Shown one piece after another: positions 30,914 to 39,311 of a stretch of DNA of 42,621 nucleotides (within the stretch, counting starts at the first letter, position 1; each line of letters starts with the position of its first letter). The notes under the pieces were generated by a model. That model was not told where the DNA came from. It worked only from the letters and a program-made list of their open reading frames with translations, and made no database searches. Source of the stretch: an uncultured Microbacterium sp. (GTDB lineage Bacteria; Actinomycetota; Actinomycetes; Actinomycetales; Microbacteriaceae); contig NZ_CALTTX010000016.1 in the NCBI RefSeq assembly GCF_943912325.1, positions 1-42,621 of the forward strand, in the 5' to 3' direction. The position numbers and the translations under genes were made by a program.

Positions 30914-32082
30914 GCGCCCCACCCGGCCTGCGCGCCGCCGACGCGTTCCTCGGCGATCTTCTGCTGATAGCCCGACCCGAGGTAGGCCGCCATCGGGTCT
31001 TCGGCCAAGCCGCGCGCGGCGCGCCACGCAGCCAACTGCGGGCGAACGTCGGTGTAAAAAGCATCCATCAGCACGGCATTCGCGGCGAGCACATCGTTGC
31101 TCTCGTGCGCCGCGGCAAGCGCCTCACGGTCGATCAGCAGCGCTCGCGCCGTCATCTCTTGCACGTTGAGCACCGAGCGGATCTGGCCCGGGATCTTGTC
31201 TTCGATGTTGTGGCACTGATCGAGCATGAACGCCACGTCGGGGTTGTTGAGACCGCCGCCGCGCACGACTTCGGCGAGAATTCGGAAGAGCTGGAAAGGA
31301 TCGGCCGCCCCGACGATCAGGTCGTCGTCGGCGTAGAAGCGCGAGTTGAAATCGAACGAGCCGAGCTTGCCGAGTCGCAGCAGCTGCATGACGATGAACT
31401 CGATGTTCGTTCCGGGCGCGTGATGACCCGTGTCGAGGCACACCATCGCCTTGTCGCCGAGCGCCGCGACCTGCGCGTACGACGTGCCCCAGTCGGGCAC
31501 ATCGGTGTGATAGAACGACGGCTCGAAGAACTTGTACTCGAGCACGAGGCGCTGCTCGTCGCCGAGGCGGGCATAGATCTGCTGCAGCGAGTCGGCGAGG
31601 CGATCCTGACGGCCGCGCATGTCGTTCTGTCCCGGATAGTTCGACCCCTCGGCGAGCCAGATCTTGAGGTCGTGCGACCCCGTGGCATCCATCACGTCAA
31701 TGCACGCGAAGTGGTGATCGATCGCCTTCTGACGGATGCGCGAGTCGTGGTGCGTCAGCGCACCGAACTTGTAGTCCTCGTCTTGGAACGTGTTGGAGTT
31801 GACTGTGCCGAGGCTGACGCCGAGGTCTTCCGCGTAGGTGCGGAGCGCGCCGAAATCGTCGACCGCGTCCCACGGGATGTGGAGCGCGACGCTCGGCGCG
31901 AGCCGCGTGAAGACGTTGACCTGCGCGGCATCCGCGATCTTCTCGAACGGGTCCCGCGGCGTGCCGGGAGTCGGAAACACGCGAAAGCGCGTGCCCGAGT
32001 TGCCGAACGCCCAGCTGGGCAGTTCGATCGCTTGCGATTCGAGGGCGGCGAGGTTCTCGGGCGAGAGGGTGCGAGTGCTCAT
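30910..32082 (-). CDS. rhaI: L-rhamnose isomerase, RhaI type
   Basis: TIM-barrel isomerase, 390 residues, converting L-rhamnose to L-rhamnulose. It belongs to the group found in rhizobia and Gram-positive bacteria, not to E. coli RhaA. Seen: GTRFRVFPTPGTPRDPFEKIADAA, VNSNTFQDEDYKFGALTHHD, IWLAEGSNYPGQND, metal ligands in LEYKFFEPSFYHTD, CLDTGHHAPGTN and SFDFNSRFYADDD. ATG 32082 overlaps the mutarotase stop (ATGA) and the stop overlaps the esterase start (GTGA), so mutarotase, isomerase and esterase are translated in series. Confidence 0.95.
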   Translation of the reverse strand: MSTRTLSPENLAALESQAIELPSWAFGNSGTRFRVFPTPGTPRDPFEKIADAAQVNVFTRLAPSVALHIPWDAVDDFGALRTYAEDLGVSLGTVNSNTFQDEDYKFGALTHHDSRIRQKAIDHHFACIDVMDATGSHDLKIWLAEGSNYPGQNDMRGRQDRLADSLQQIYARLGDEQRLVLEYKFFEPSFYHTDVPDWGTSYAQVAALGDKAMVCLDTGHHAPGTNIEFIVMQLLRLGKLGSFDFNSRFYADDDLIVGAADPFQLFRILAEVVRGGGLNNPDVAFMLDQCHNIEDKIPGQIRSVLNVQEMTARALLIDREALAAAHESNDVLAANAVLMDAFYTDVRPQLAAWRAARGLAEDPMAAYLGSGYQQKIAEERVGGAQAGWGA

Positions 32083-32474
32083 GTGGGGGTGCTTTCTGTG
32101 AGCTGGTCGTGCAGGTTGAAGACTTCGGTCAGCAGCGTGGCCGCCTGATCGGCGCGACCGGCGAGGTCGGCGAAGAAGGGCGTCATGGATGCTTCCCAGC
32201 GGGCCGCGACGGGCGAAGCCGCAAGGTACGCCCGCGAGGCCTCATCGTCGTCGGTTTCGTAGTAGCCGACGAGCGCGCCGCGCTCACGGTCGAGGAAGAG
32301 CGAGTAGTTGCGCCTGCCGGATGCGGCGATCTCGGCGAGCATGTCGGACCAGACGGGGCTGTGGCGCTCGACGTACGCGTCGATCAGCTCGGGGCGGAGC
32401 GCCAGGGTGAAACACACCCGGTGCGGGCCGCCCGAAGTGACGTGCACCGTGGGGTGCGCTGAGGCGTCGGTCAT
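32079..32474 (-). CDS. rhaM: L-rhamnose mutarotase
   Basis: Small ferredoxin-like-fold enzyme (COG3254), 131 residues, interconverting alpha and beta L-rhamnose. Family landmarks: RVCFTLALRPELIDAYVERHSPVWSDML with the catalytic His, NYSLFLDRERGALVGYYE and ARWEASMTPFFADL. First gene of the leftward operon, directly downstream of a good promoter (TTGACG-N17-TACATT) and a GAGAG ribosome site. Equivalent to RhaU of Rhizobium. Confidence 0.93.
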   Translation of the reverse strand: MTDASAHPTVHVTSGGPHRVCFTLALRPELIDAYVERHSPVWSDMLAEIAASGRRNYSLFLDRERGALVGYYETDDDEASRAYLAASPVAARWEASMTPFFADLAGRADQAATLLTEVFNLHDQLTESTPT

Positions 32475-32524
32475 GGTGCTCTCGGTACGTCGCTGTACGC
32501 GGATCGGGCTGTTCGGACACGCTG

Positions 32525-32553
32525 AATGTATCGACTGTGGTTTCGTTCGTCAA
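32525..32553 (-). promoter_or_regulatory. Promoter of the leftward rhamnose catabolic operon
   Basis: Minus strand TTGACG (32553-32548), 17-base spacer, TACATT (32530-32525). The spacer contains ACGAAACCA, one of the presumed DeoR half-sites, so the repressor would block RNA polymerase directly. Confidence 0.65.
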
Positions 32554-32577
32554 GCAATCAGATTCCGGACGAAACCA
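32538..32577. promoter_or_regulatory. Presumed DeoR (RhaR) operator: inverted TGGTTTCGT / ACGAAACCA
   Basis: Perfect 9-base arms at 32538-32546 and 32569-32577, centres 31 bases apart (about three helical turns). Further TTTCGT at 32607-32612 and CGAAACCA at 32690-32697. All four lie between the divergent rhaM and deoR starts. Confidence 0.6.
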
Positions 32578-32596
32578 TTTTGTGATCGTTTTGTAA

Positions 32597-32626
32597 TTGA
32601 CATCGCTTTCGTCAGCGCGGTAACTT
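32597..32626 (+). promoter_or_regulatory. Promoter of the rightward regulator/transport operon
   Basis: TTGACA (32597-32602), 18-base spacer, TAACTT (32621-32626). The spacer carries GCTTTCGTC, again a presumed DeoR half-site. Confidence 0.6.
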
Positions 32627-32630
32627 CGCC

Positions 32631-32671
32631 TTCATCCCCGCCGGATCCACCCGAGGGCCGGCGGGGATGAA
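32631..32671 (+). other. 5'-terminal stem-loop of the rhaR transcript
   Basis: Perfect 14-base arms (32631-32644 and 32658-32671; TTCATCCCCGCCGG and its complement) with a 13-base loop. The expected transcript start is about 32633, so the stem would be at the very 5' end of the mRNA, where such stems protect against decay. There is no T-run, so it is not a standard terminator. Confidence 0.55.
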
Positions 32672-32721
32672 CGATCACGACAGCGTGATCGAAACCACAG
32701 AGGCAGCGAGGAAGGTGCCGC

Positions 32722-33552
32722 ATGGACTCCGACAGCGACGCACGCTTCGAGGGCATCCTCTCGGCGATCGAGCACGAGGGGCAGGTCTCGGTCACCGAGC
32801 TCTCGTCACGTTTCGGCGTCTCGGCCGTCACGATCCGCAAGGATCTCGACGCGCTCGAGCGCCGCTCGCTCCTGCGCCGCATCCGCGGCGGCGCCCGCGC
32901 GCACGCTCCCGAAGAGGAGGGCACGTTCGCCGATCGCCTCGGTCGCGGTGTCGCGGCCAAGAAGGCCATCGCCCGCCGCGCCGCATCGCTCGTGTCGAAC
33001 GGCGATGTCATCGCCCTCGACTCGTCGACGTCGGCCTACTTCCTCGCGCTCGAACTGCTCGACCGGCGCGACCTGCTCGTCGTGACGAACTCTCTACGCA
33101 CCGCCGCGGTGTTGAGTGAGGAATCGGATGCCACGGTCGTGCTGCTCGGCGGCACCGTGCGCCGCACGTCGTCATCGACCGTCGGAGACTTCGGCGACAC
33201 CCTCGCGGGGCGCGGTCGCATTCAGACCGCGTTCGTCGGCGTTGCGACGCTGTCGACGCAGCGCGGCCTGCTCGAACTCTCGGTCGCCGAGGCGGAGTCC
33301 AAGCGCGCACTCGTCTCGACTGCCCGCTCGGTTGTCGCGCTGTTCGATTCGAGCAAGCTCGAAGGCTTCGGAATGTACCCCTTCGTTCCCGCCGATCGCG
33401 TCACGAGGATCGTGACCGACACCGACTTCCCCGCCGAAGAGCAAGAGGCGTGGCGCGCGGCGGGCACCGAGCTCTCGCTGTGCGAAGTCGGTTCGCGGGG
33501 AGCTCGCGCCGGCGCGGAAGACCGGGCGAGCACCGAAGACCGGGCGAGCTGA
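32722..33552 (+). CDS. rhaR: DeoR-family repressor of rhamnose utilisation
   Basis: Regulator of 276 residues. DeoR helix-turn-helix at about residues 8-60 (GILSAIEHEGQVSVTELSSRFGVSAVTIRKDLDALERRSLLRRI) and a DeoRC sugar-phosphate-binding domain (DSSTSAYFLALELL, VVTNSLRTAAVL, FVGVATLSTQRGLLE, FDSSKLEGFG). Its position before an ABC importer in the order R-S-T-P-Q matches rhaR of Rhizobium leguminosarum. The ligand is probably a phosphorylated rhamnose intermediate. ATG 32722 follows GAGGAAGG. The last residues duplicate EDRAS, a small C-terminal tandem repeat without known role. Confidence 0.88.
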   Translation: MDSDSDARFEGILSAIEHEGQVSVTELSSRFGVSAVTIRKDLDALERRSLLRRIRGGARAHAPEEEGTFADRLGRGVAAKKAIARRAASLVSNGDVIALDSSTSAYFLALELLDRRDLLVVTNSLRTAAVLSEESDATVVLLGGTVRRTSSSTVGDFGDTLAGRGRIQTAFVGVATLSTQRGLLELSVAEAESKRALVSTARSVVALFDSSKLEGFGMYPFVPADRVTRIVTDTDFPAEEQEAWRAAGTELSLCEVGSRGARAGAEDRASTEDRAS

Positions 33553-33641
33553 GCTCACCCCCACCACAGACCCGCCGGTACCCAAAGCCGGCACAACGTC
33601 GCGGCAGAGCCGCCGTGACAGCACCAGAGAAAGAGGAACAC

Positions 33642-34673
33642 ATGCGTAAGAAGCTCATGGCGATCGGCGCGCTCGCCGTCGTTGCGACCCTCGCGCTCGC
33701 GGGTTGCACCTCGCGCGACAGCGGCGGCGCATCCGGAGCCGCCAGCGGTGGAACCGGCGACAAGAAGGTCACGGTCGCGTTCGTGCCCAAGCTCCAGGGA
33801 ATCCCCTACTTCGAAGCGATGAACACGGGTGGCCAGAAGGCGGCCTCCGAGCTCGGCTTCACGTGGCTCTACCAGGGCCCGACGACGGCCGACGCTGCGG
33901 CACAGGCCGATATCGTGCGCTCCTTCATCCAGCAAGACGTCGACGTGCTGATCGTCGCGCCGAACGACCCCGACTCGATGGCGCCCCTGCTGAAGGAGGC
34001 CGCCGACAAGGGCATCAAGGTCGCGACGAGCGACACCGACGCGCCCAACTCGGTGCGCTCGGTCTTCGTCAACCAGGCGACGGCGCAGGGCATCGGCGAA
34101 GGCCTCACCGACGCGCTCGTCGAGAAGATGGGCGGCAAGGGCAAGTACGCGATCGTCTCGTGTGGCGAGACCGCGGCGAACCTGAACGCGTGGATCGACG
34201 TGCAGAAGAAGTACACGGCATCGAAGTACCCCGATGTCTCGATCGTCGACACCGTGTACGCGGGTGAGGACCAGGCCGCCGCCACCTCGATGGCGACCGA
34301 CCTCATGAACGCCCACCCCGACCTGACGGGCCTCATCGGTGAGTGCACGTCGTCGGCTCCCGGTGTCGCGCAGGCCGTGCGTGACGCGGGCAAGATCGGC
34401 AAGGTCTTCACCGTCGGTCTCGGCACGCCCCAGGCGATGAAGCCGTACCTCGCTGACGGCTCGTCGTCGGCCGCGATCCTGTGGAACGTCGAGAACCTCG
34501 GCTACCTGACCGGGTGGGCCGGCGTCCAGCTCGCCGAAGGCAAGACGCTCGGCGCGACGAACAACGTCAGCAGCGACCTTCCTGCCGTCGCGTTCGACTC
34601 GTCGACCAAGACGCTGCTGCTCGGCCCGGCGCTGCGCATCACGACCGAGAACGTCGACCAGTTCGACTACTGA
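33642..34673 (+). CDS. rhaS: Rhamnose ABC transporter substrate-binding lipoprotein
   Basis: Extracellular sugar-binding lipoprotein, 343 residues, of the periplasmic-binding family that includes RhaS and LsrB. Signal and lipobox at residues 1-22 (MRKKLMAIGALAVVATLALAGC, cleavage before Cys22), then a Gly/Ser linker. Binding-domain landmarks are VTVAFVPKLQGIPYFEAMNTGG, DVLIVAPNDPDSMAPLLKEA, TSDTDAPNSVRSVFVNQ and a terminal ITTENVDQFDY. Gene order favours rhamnose, but LsrB-like ligands cannot be excluded by sequence alone. ATG 33642 follows AAAGAGGAA. Confidence 0.9.
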   Translation: MRKKLMAIGALAVVATLALAGCTSRDSGGASGAASGGTGDKKVTVAFVPKLQGIPYFEAMNTGGQKAASELGFTWLYQGPTTADAAAQADIVRSFIQQDVDVLIVAPNDPDSMAPLLKEAADKGIKVATSDTDAPNSVRSVFVNQATAQGIGEGLTDALVEKMGGKGKYAIVSCGETAANLNAWIDVQKKYTASKYPDVSIVDTVYAGEDQAAATSMATDLMNAHPDLTGLIGECTSSAPGVAQAVRDAGKIGKVFTVGLGTPQAMKPYLADGSSSAAILWNVENLGYLTGWAGVQLAEGKTLGATNNVSSDLPAVAFDSSTKTLLLGPALRITTENVDQFDY

Positions 34674-34685
34674 GGCTGAGGCCTC

Positions 34686-34739
34686 GTTCCGGCCCGGCGC
34701 GAGAGCGCCGGGCCGGAACCCCCGGGCGATAGTGCCCGG
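34686..34739 (+). other. Strong intercistronic hairpins between rhaS and rhaT
   Basis: Perfect 15-base arms GTTCCGGCCCGGCGC (34686-34700) and complement (34705-34719) closing a GAGA tetraloop, then a second 6-bp stem (CCGGGC 34722-34727 / GCCCGG 34734-34739). No T-run follows. Such stems behind binding-protein genes usually protect the upstream mRNA or partly end transcription, giving more binding protein than membrane parts. Confidence 0.7.
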
Positions 34740-34779
34740 CCCTGAACGCTTGCCCACGAACGACCAGTGAGGAACTGTC

Positions 34780-36399
34780 GTGACCCCCACCGATCCCGGC
34801 CTGCCGCCGCGCATCGCGTTGACCGGCATCAAGAAAAGCTACGGCGGTGTGCGCGCGATCCGGCACGCCGACCTGACAGTCGCTCCCGGCGAAGTGCACG
34901 CGCTCGTCGGTGAGAACGGCGCCGGCAAATCCACGCTCATCAAGATCATCGCGGGCGCCGAGCGTGCCGACGCGGGCGCCGTGCGCTTCGACGGCGAGAC
35001 GGTCTCGATCTCGTCGACGTCCGACGCTATCGCGCTCGGCGTGCAAACCGTCTATCAAGAGCCGCAGCTCTTTTCCGAACTCTCGGTCGCCGAGAACGTC
35101 TTCGTCGGTCGCGAGCTCACGAAGCGCGGCCACATCGACTGGCGCGCTCAGGCCGAACAGATGGCCGCGCTGCTCGCGACGGTCGGTCTGCCCGAGACGA
35201 TCGCCGCCGTTCCCGTCGGCCAGCTCTCGATCGCCGAGCAGCAGCAGGTGTCCATCGCAAAATCGCTCGCGGCCGACGCGAGCGTGCTCATTCTCGATGA
35301 GCCCTCGGCGATTCTCACCGACAGCGAGATCGACGTGCTCTTCGCCGTCATCCGCCGACTCACGGCAACGGGCGTCTCGGTCATCTACATCTCCCACCGT
35401 CTCGACGAGCTCTTCCGCATCGCGGACTCAGTCACCGTCATGCGCGACGGCCGCACGATCACGAGCGCGTCGATCGCCGAGCTCTCGGTGCGCCAGATCG
35501 CCGAGCTCATGGTCGGCGGCATCGTGACGGAAGGTCGCCGCCAGCGCGTCGACGACCGCGGCGAATCCGTGCTCGAGCTCGCGGGGGCGACCTCGGGCGA
35601 CCGCTTCCGCGATGTCGACCTCGCGGTCTCGGCCGGCGAGATCGTCGGGGTCTACGGGCTCATCGGATCGGGCGCGGGCGAGATCGCCTCGGCGGTCTAC
35701 GGCATGAGCCCGATCACCGCGGGCGAACTGCGCTACGGCGGCAGCGCGCGCCGCTTCAGCAATCCGCGCCAGGCAAAGGCCGTCGGCATCTCGATGCTCC
35801 CCGCCAACCGGTCGGCGCAGGGGTCGTTCGCGTTTCAATCGATCGCCTTCAACATCTCGATCGGCGCCCTCTCGGTGCTGAGCAAGGTGCCGGGCTGGGT
35901 CTCGGGCAAGCGCGACCTCACGATCGCCGACGACATGATCCGACGCCTCGCGATCAAGACGCCCTCGGCGAAGCAGGTCATCTCGGCCATGTCGGGCGGC
36001 AATGCGCAAAAGGTGATCCTCGCGCGCCAGCTCGTCGAATCGCCCCGCCTGCTCGTGCTCGCCGAGCCGACGCAGGGCGTCGATGTCGGCGCGAAAGAAG
36101 AGATCCACAAGATCATCTCCGACCTCGCCGACTCCGGCGCCGCCGTCCTCGTCACGACGAGCGACCTCGGCGAGGTCCTGCGCATCTCGGATCGCATCCT
36201 CGTCATGCGCGAAGGACGCGTCGCGGCCGAGTTCGCGGCCGGCGCATCGCAAGTGCAGATCCTCGCCGCGGCGGCGGGCGATGTCGGCGAAGCGGATCAT
36301 GTTCCGGATGCCGAAGCCCCGGCATCCGGAATCGACACGCAGGCACCCACCGAACCTCGCACCCCCCATCAGCCCGAATCCGAAGGGAGCGGCTCATGA
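34780..36399 (+). CDS. rhaT: Rhamnose ABC transporter, double ATPase subunit
   Basis: Sugar-importer ATPase with two nucleotide-binding halves, 539 residues (RbsA/XylG class). First half: Walker A LVGENGAGKST, signature LSIAEQQQVSIAKSL, Walker B LILDEPSAILTD. Second half: degenerate Walker A GLIGSGAGEIASAV as usual in this class, signature MSGGNAQKVILARQL, and Walker B LLVLAEPTQGVDVGAK, in which the expected Asp is Ala. An acidic Pro-rich tail of about 35 residues ends the protein. GTG 34780 follows GAGGAA. The stop overlaps the next start (ATGA). Confidence 0.92.
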   Translation: MTPTDPGLPPRIALTGIKKSYGGVRAIRHADLTVAPGEVHALVGENGAGKSTLIKIIAGAERADAGAVRFDGETVSISSTSDAIALGVQTVYQEPQLFSELSVAENVFVGRELTKRGHIDWRAQAEQMAALLATVGLPETIAAVPVGQLSIAEQQQVSIAKSLAADASVLILDEPSAILTDSEIDVLFAVIRRLTATGVSVIYISHRLDELFRIADSVTVMRDGRTITSASIAELSVRQIAELMVGGIVTEGRRQRVDDRGESVLELAGATSGDRFRDVDLAVSAGEIVGVYGLIGSGAGEIASAVYGMSPITAGELRYGGSARRFSNPRQAKAVGISMLPANRSAQGSFAFQSIAFNISIGALSVLSKVPGWVSGKRDLTIADDMIRRLAIKTPSAKQVISAMSGGNAQKVILARQLVESPRLLVLAEPTQGVDVGAKEEIHKIISDLADSGAAVLVTTSDLGEVLRISDRILVMREGRVAAEFAAGASQVQILAAAAGDVGEADHVPDAEAPASGIDTQAPTEPRTPHQPESEGSGS

Positions 36400-37427
36400 G
36401 CTCGACGCTCGCAACGCCCACGGAACTCCCGCTCGACACGGCCGCCGTGCGCGCGACGGTCCGGCGCATCCTGCCCCCCGCGATCACCGGACAGGAGTGG
36501 GTGCTGCTCGGAGTCATCGCCGTGCTGTGGGTGTTGCTCGGCTTCTCGACCCCCGCGTTCCTGACTCCGGGCTCGCTGCAGCCGTTGCTCGTCGCCGTCG
36601 CACCGATCGCCCTTATCGGGGTCGGCATGACCTTCATCATCCTGACGGGCGGAATCGACGTCTCGGTCGGGGGCGCCATCATGGTCTGCGCCGTCATCAC
36701 CGCCAAGGTCATGGTCGGGGCCGATGTGCCGCTGATCGTCTCGGTGCTGCTGGCGATCGCCGTCGGCGCGCTGCTCGGCCTGCTCAACGGCTTCCTCATC
36801 GCCTACGGCCGCGTCCACGCGATCATCATCACGTTCGGCACGGCGAACCTGTTCCAGTTCTTGGGGCTGCGGATCTTCGGCTCATCGACCGTCAACGGCA
36901 TTCCGCAGACGCTCGAGGTGTTCGGGCGTGGCGAAGCGGGCCGCACGTTCGGCATCCCCCACAGCTTCGCGATCACGATCCTCGTCGTCATCATCGGCTG
37001 GTGGTACTTGCGCTACACGCGCGGCGGCCGCCACCTCTACGCGATCGGCGGCAACGAGAACGCGGCTCGCCTCGCGGGGGTGCGCGTGCAGGGCCGCGTC
37101 ATGAGCACGTACGCCGTGACGGGTGCTCTCATCGGCCTCGCCGCCTGCTTCATCATCGCTGCCGGCACGTCGTCGCTTGATCAATCGGTCGGCTCGGGTC
37201 GTGAACTCGCCGTCATCGCCGCCGTCGTCATCGGCGGTACGTCGATCCTCGGCGGTCGCGGCTCGGTCGTCGGCACCCTGTTCGGCGCGATCCTCGTGCA
37301 GACGGTGCTGAGCGGTGTGACCCAGCTCGGATGGCCGTCGCAGCTCGGATTCCTGTTCGTCGGACTGTTCATCATCATCGCGGTCGGCACCGACCTGCTG
37401 CGTCAGAAGGCGAGGAAGAAGAAGTGA
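36396..37427 (+). CDS. rhaP: Rhamnose ABC transporter permease
   Basis: Integral membrane permease of the RbsC/AraH family, 343 residues, about nine to ten helices. Signatures: TFIILTGGIDVSVGGAIMVCAV, LLGLLNGFLIAYGRVHAIIITFGT, RHLYAIGGNENAARLAGVRV and IGGTSILGGRGSVVGTLFGA. The EAA-like contact loop for the ATPase is in GGNENAARLAG. Coupled by ATGA to rhaT and by GTGA to rhaQ. It ends with a basic tail KARKKK at the cytosolic face. Confidence 0.92.
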   Translation: MSSTLATPTELPLDTAAVRATVRRILPPAITGQEWVLLGVIAVLWVLLGFSTPAFLTPGSLQPLLVAVAPIALIGVGMTFIILTGGIDVSVGGAIMVCAVITAKVMVGADVPLIVSVLLAIAVGALLGLLNGFLIAYGRVHAIIITFGTANLFQFLGLRIFGSSTVNGIPQTLEVFGRGEAGRTFGIPHSFAITILVVIIGWWYLRYTRGGRHLYAIGGNENAARLAGVRVQGRVMSTYAVTGALIGLAACFIIAAGTSSLDQSVGSGRELAVIAAVVIGGTSILGGRGSVVGTLFGAILVQTVLSGVTQLGWPSQLGFLFVGLFIIIAVGTDLLRQKARKKK

Positions 37428-38530
37428 CTGCGCCTGCCCCCATTGCCCCCGTGCCGCAGAGCCCCGAGACCACGACGACGACGGTTCCGACCACGCGTCC
37501 GTGGTGGAGCCGTGCCGGTCGCGCCCTGCTGACTCAGCGGGTCGTGCTGCTCGCCGTGCTCATCGTCGTGCTGATCGTCGTCATGACGGTGCTCGACGGC
37601 GCCGGCGCGCTGAGCGGCGCCTACAACGCCGACTACCTCGCGGCCGCGCTCATCAGCGCCGTGCCGCTCGCCCTGCTCGGTCTCGCGCAGCTCATCGTCA
37701 TCACGTCGGGACGCGGCGGAATCGACCTGTCGGTCGGGTCGATCGTCTCGCTCACGGGCATCGTCTTCGGCTACCTCTACGGGGTCGCCGGGCTCCCGCT
37801 CGTCGTCGCGATCCTCGTGACCGTCATCGCGGGCGCCCTGTGCGGCGCGGTCAACGGCCTGCTGGTGTCGTACATAGGCTTCCCCGCCCTGATCTCGACG
37901 CTCGCGACGTTCTACATGTACCGCTCGCTCGCGCTCGTCGTCAGCGGCCAGAAGCCCATCAGCTCGCCGCAGATCCAGGACTTCTATTCGGCCGCGAGCG
38001 CGATCGAACTGCCCGTGATCGGAGCATCCGTCCCGCTCGTGCCGCTCGGGGTGTTCACGTTCCTCATCCCCGCGGTGATCGTCGTGTGGCTGCTGCTGAA
38101 CAAGACCACGTGGGGTCGGCGCGTCTACGCGATCGGCACGAACGACACCGCCGCGATCTGGGCCGGCATCGGCACGAAGCCGACGCGCGCAAGCGCCTAT
38201 GTGCTCTCGGGCGTGATTTCGAGCATCGTGGCGATCTACACGGTGGCGCAGTTTGCGTCGGCGCGTCCGGATGCCGGCACGTCGGGCAACGGCATGGCGC
38301 TTCCGGCCATCACGATCGCTGTGCTCGGCGGTGTCGCGATCACGGGCGGCATCGGCCGCGTCGCGGGTGTCGTGCTCGCGACGCTATTGATCGTGTGGCT
38401 CAACGCCGGCATCCTGCTGCTCGTGCCCGGCAACGAGGGCACGCAGATGCAGTTGTTCGCTCTCGGTGCCGTGCTGATCTTCGCGGCCCTGCTCAACGGC
38501 CTCACGCGCCGCAAGTTCGGAGGTATCTGA
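37424..38530 (+). CDS. rhaQ: Rhamnose ABC transporter permease, second subunit
   Basis: Second RbsC-type permease, 368 residues, partner of RhaP in a heterodimeric channel. A Pro/Thr-rich cytosolic N terminus precedes helix 1 (VVLLAVLIVVLIVVMTVL). Signatures: QLIVITSGRGGIDLSVGSIVSLTG, AVNGLLVSYIGFPALISTLATFYMYRSLAL, RVYAIGTNDTAAIWAGI and VLGGVAITGGIGRVAGVVLATL. GTG 37424 overlaps the rhaP stop and has AGGAAGAAG just upstream; the longer frame from 37331 lies inside rhaP and is rejected. Confidence 0.92.
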   Translation: MTAPAPIAPVPQSPETTTTTVPTTRPWWSRAGRALLTQRVVLLAVLIVVLIVVMTVLDGAGALSGAYNADYLAAALISAVPLALLGLAQLIVITSGRGGIDLSVGSIVSLTGIVFGYLYGVAGLPLVVAILVTVIAGALCGAVNGLLVSYIGFPALISTLATFYMYRSLALVVSGQKPISSPQIQDFYSAASAIELPVIGASVPLVPLGVFTFLIPAVIVVWLLLNKTTWGRRVYAIGTNDTAAIWAGIGTKPTRASAYVLSGVISSIVAIYTVAQFASARPDAGTSGNGMALPAITIAVLGGVAITGGIGRVAGVVLATLLIVWLNAGILLLVPGNEGTQMQLFALGAVLIFAALLNGLTRRKFGGI

Positions 38531-38531
38531 C

Positions 38532-39308
38532 ATGGCCGCACGTTTCGCGACGGGCCTCATCGGCGACGAACTGCTCGATTTGACGCGCCGCCTGGGTGAA
38601 CCCGAACGGGACCTCGTGATCCTCGCCGAAGGCAACACGAGCGAACTCGTCGGCGATGACCTCATCGTCGTCAAGGCGTCGGGTTCGTCGATGCAGACGG
38701 CGACGGCCGACGACTTCGTCGCGGTCGAGGTCTCGCCCCTCGTCGAGCTGCTGCGCGACCCCGCGATCGACCAAGCGGCGCTCACGGCGGCGCTCGACGC
38801 GGGGGAGCGCGACGGCCGCCGCGTTCGCGCCTCGATCGAGACGCTCGTGCACGTCGCGGTGCGCGCGTTCGAGCCGGCGCGTTACGTCGCCCACACGCAT
38901 CCCACCGCCGTCGTTTCGCTCCTCGCGAGCGTGCGCGCCGCCGATGCGTTCACCGAAGCGGTGTACTCCGATGAGCTCGTCGTGCTCGGGCAGACCCTGT
39001 TCGTGCCGTACGCGCAGCCCGGGATCGATCTCGGCCGGTTTTTTCTCGAGCGCCTCGAGCGTCATGTCGACGAGCACGGATCGGTGCCCTCGCTCATCCT
39101 GCTCGGTAATCACGGGATCGTCGCGACGTCGGCGACCGCCGCGGGCGCCGAAGCGATTTCGCTCATGGCGGTCAAGAGCGCGCGCGTTCGGCTCGGCGCG
39201 CTGCAGGCGGGCGGGATCGCGGGATTGGATGCCGAGGCTACCGCTCACTACTTCGAGCGCGACGACTTCCGCGAGCGGCGCGCGTCGCTGTCGGGCGCGG
39301 AGCTCTGA
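38532..39308 (+). CDS. Class II aldolase/adducin family protein
   Basis: Zinc-dependent class II aldolase fold, 258 residues. Seen: VILAEGNTSELVGDDLIVVKASGSSM (phosphate-binding GNTS and K-SG, very like the aldolase half of RhaD), metal His pair in ARYVAHTHPTAVV, and LILLGNHGIVATS with the third His. It could cleave a ketose 1-phosphate to dihydroxyacetone phosphate and an aldehyde. A true rhamnulose-phosphate aldolase already exists in the other arm, so this one probably serves a different sugar. One base separates it from the rhaQ stop; GGAGG lies upstream. Confidence 0.88.
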   Translation: MAARFATGLIGDELLDLTRRLGEPERDLVILAEGNTSELVGDDLIVVKASGSSMQTATADDFVAVEVSPLVELLRDPAIDQAALTAALDAGERDGRRVRASIETLVHVAVRAFEPARYVAHTHPTAVVSLLASVRAADAFTEAVYSDELVVLGQTLFVPYAQPGIDLGRFFLERLERHVDEHGSVPSLILLGNHGIVATSATAAGAEAISLMAVKSARVRLGALQAGGIAGLDAEATAHYFERDDFRERRASLSGAEL

Positions 39309-39311
39309 GCC

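Noticed and set aside
33642..34673. LsrB/AI-2 importer instead of a rhamnose importer
   Set aside because: The binding protein resembles both families, but the R-S-T-P-Q order and the adjacent complete rhamnose pathway favour rhamnose; no lsrF, lsrG or lsrK genes are present.
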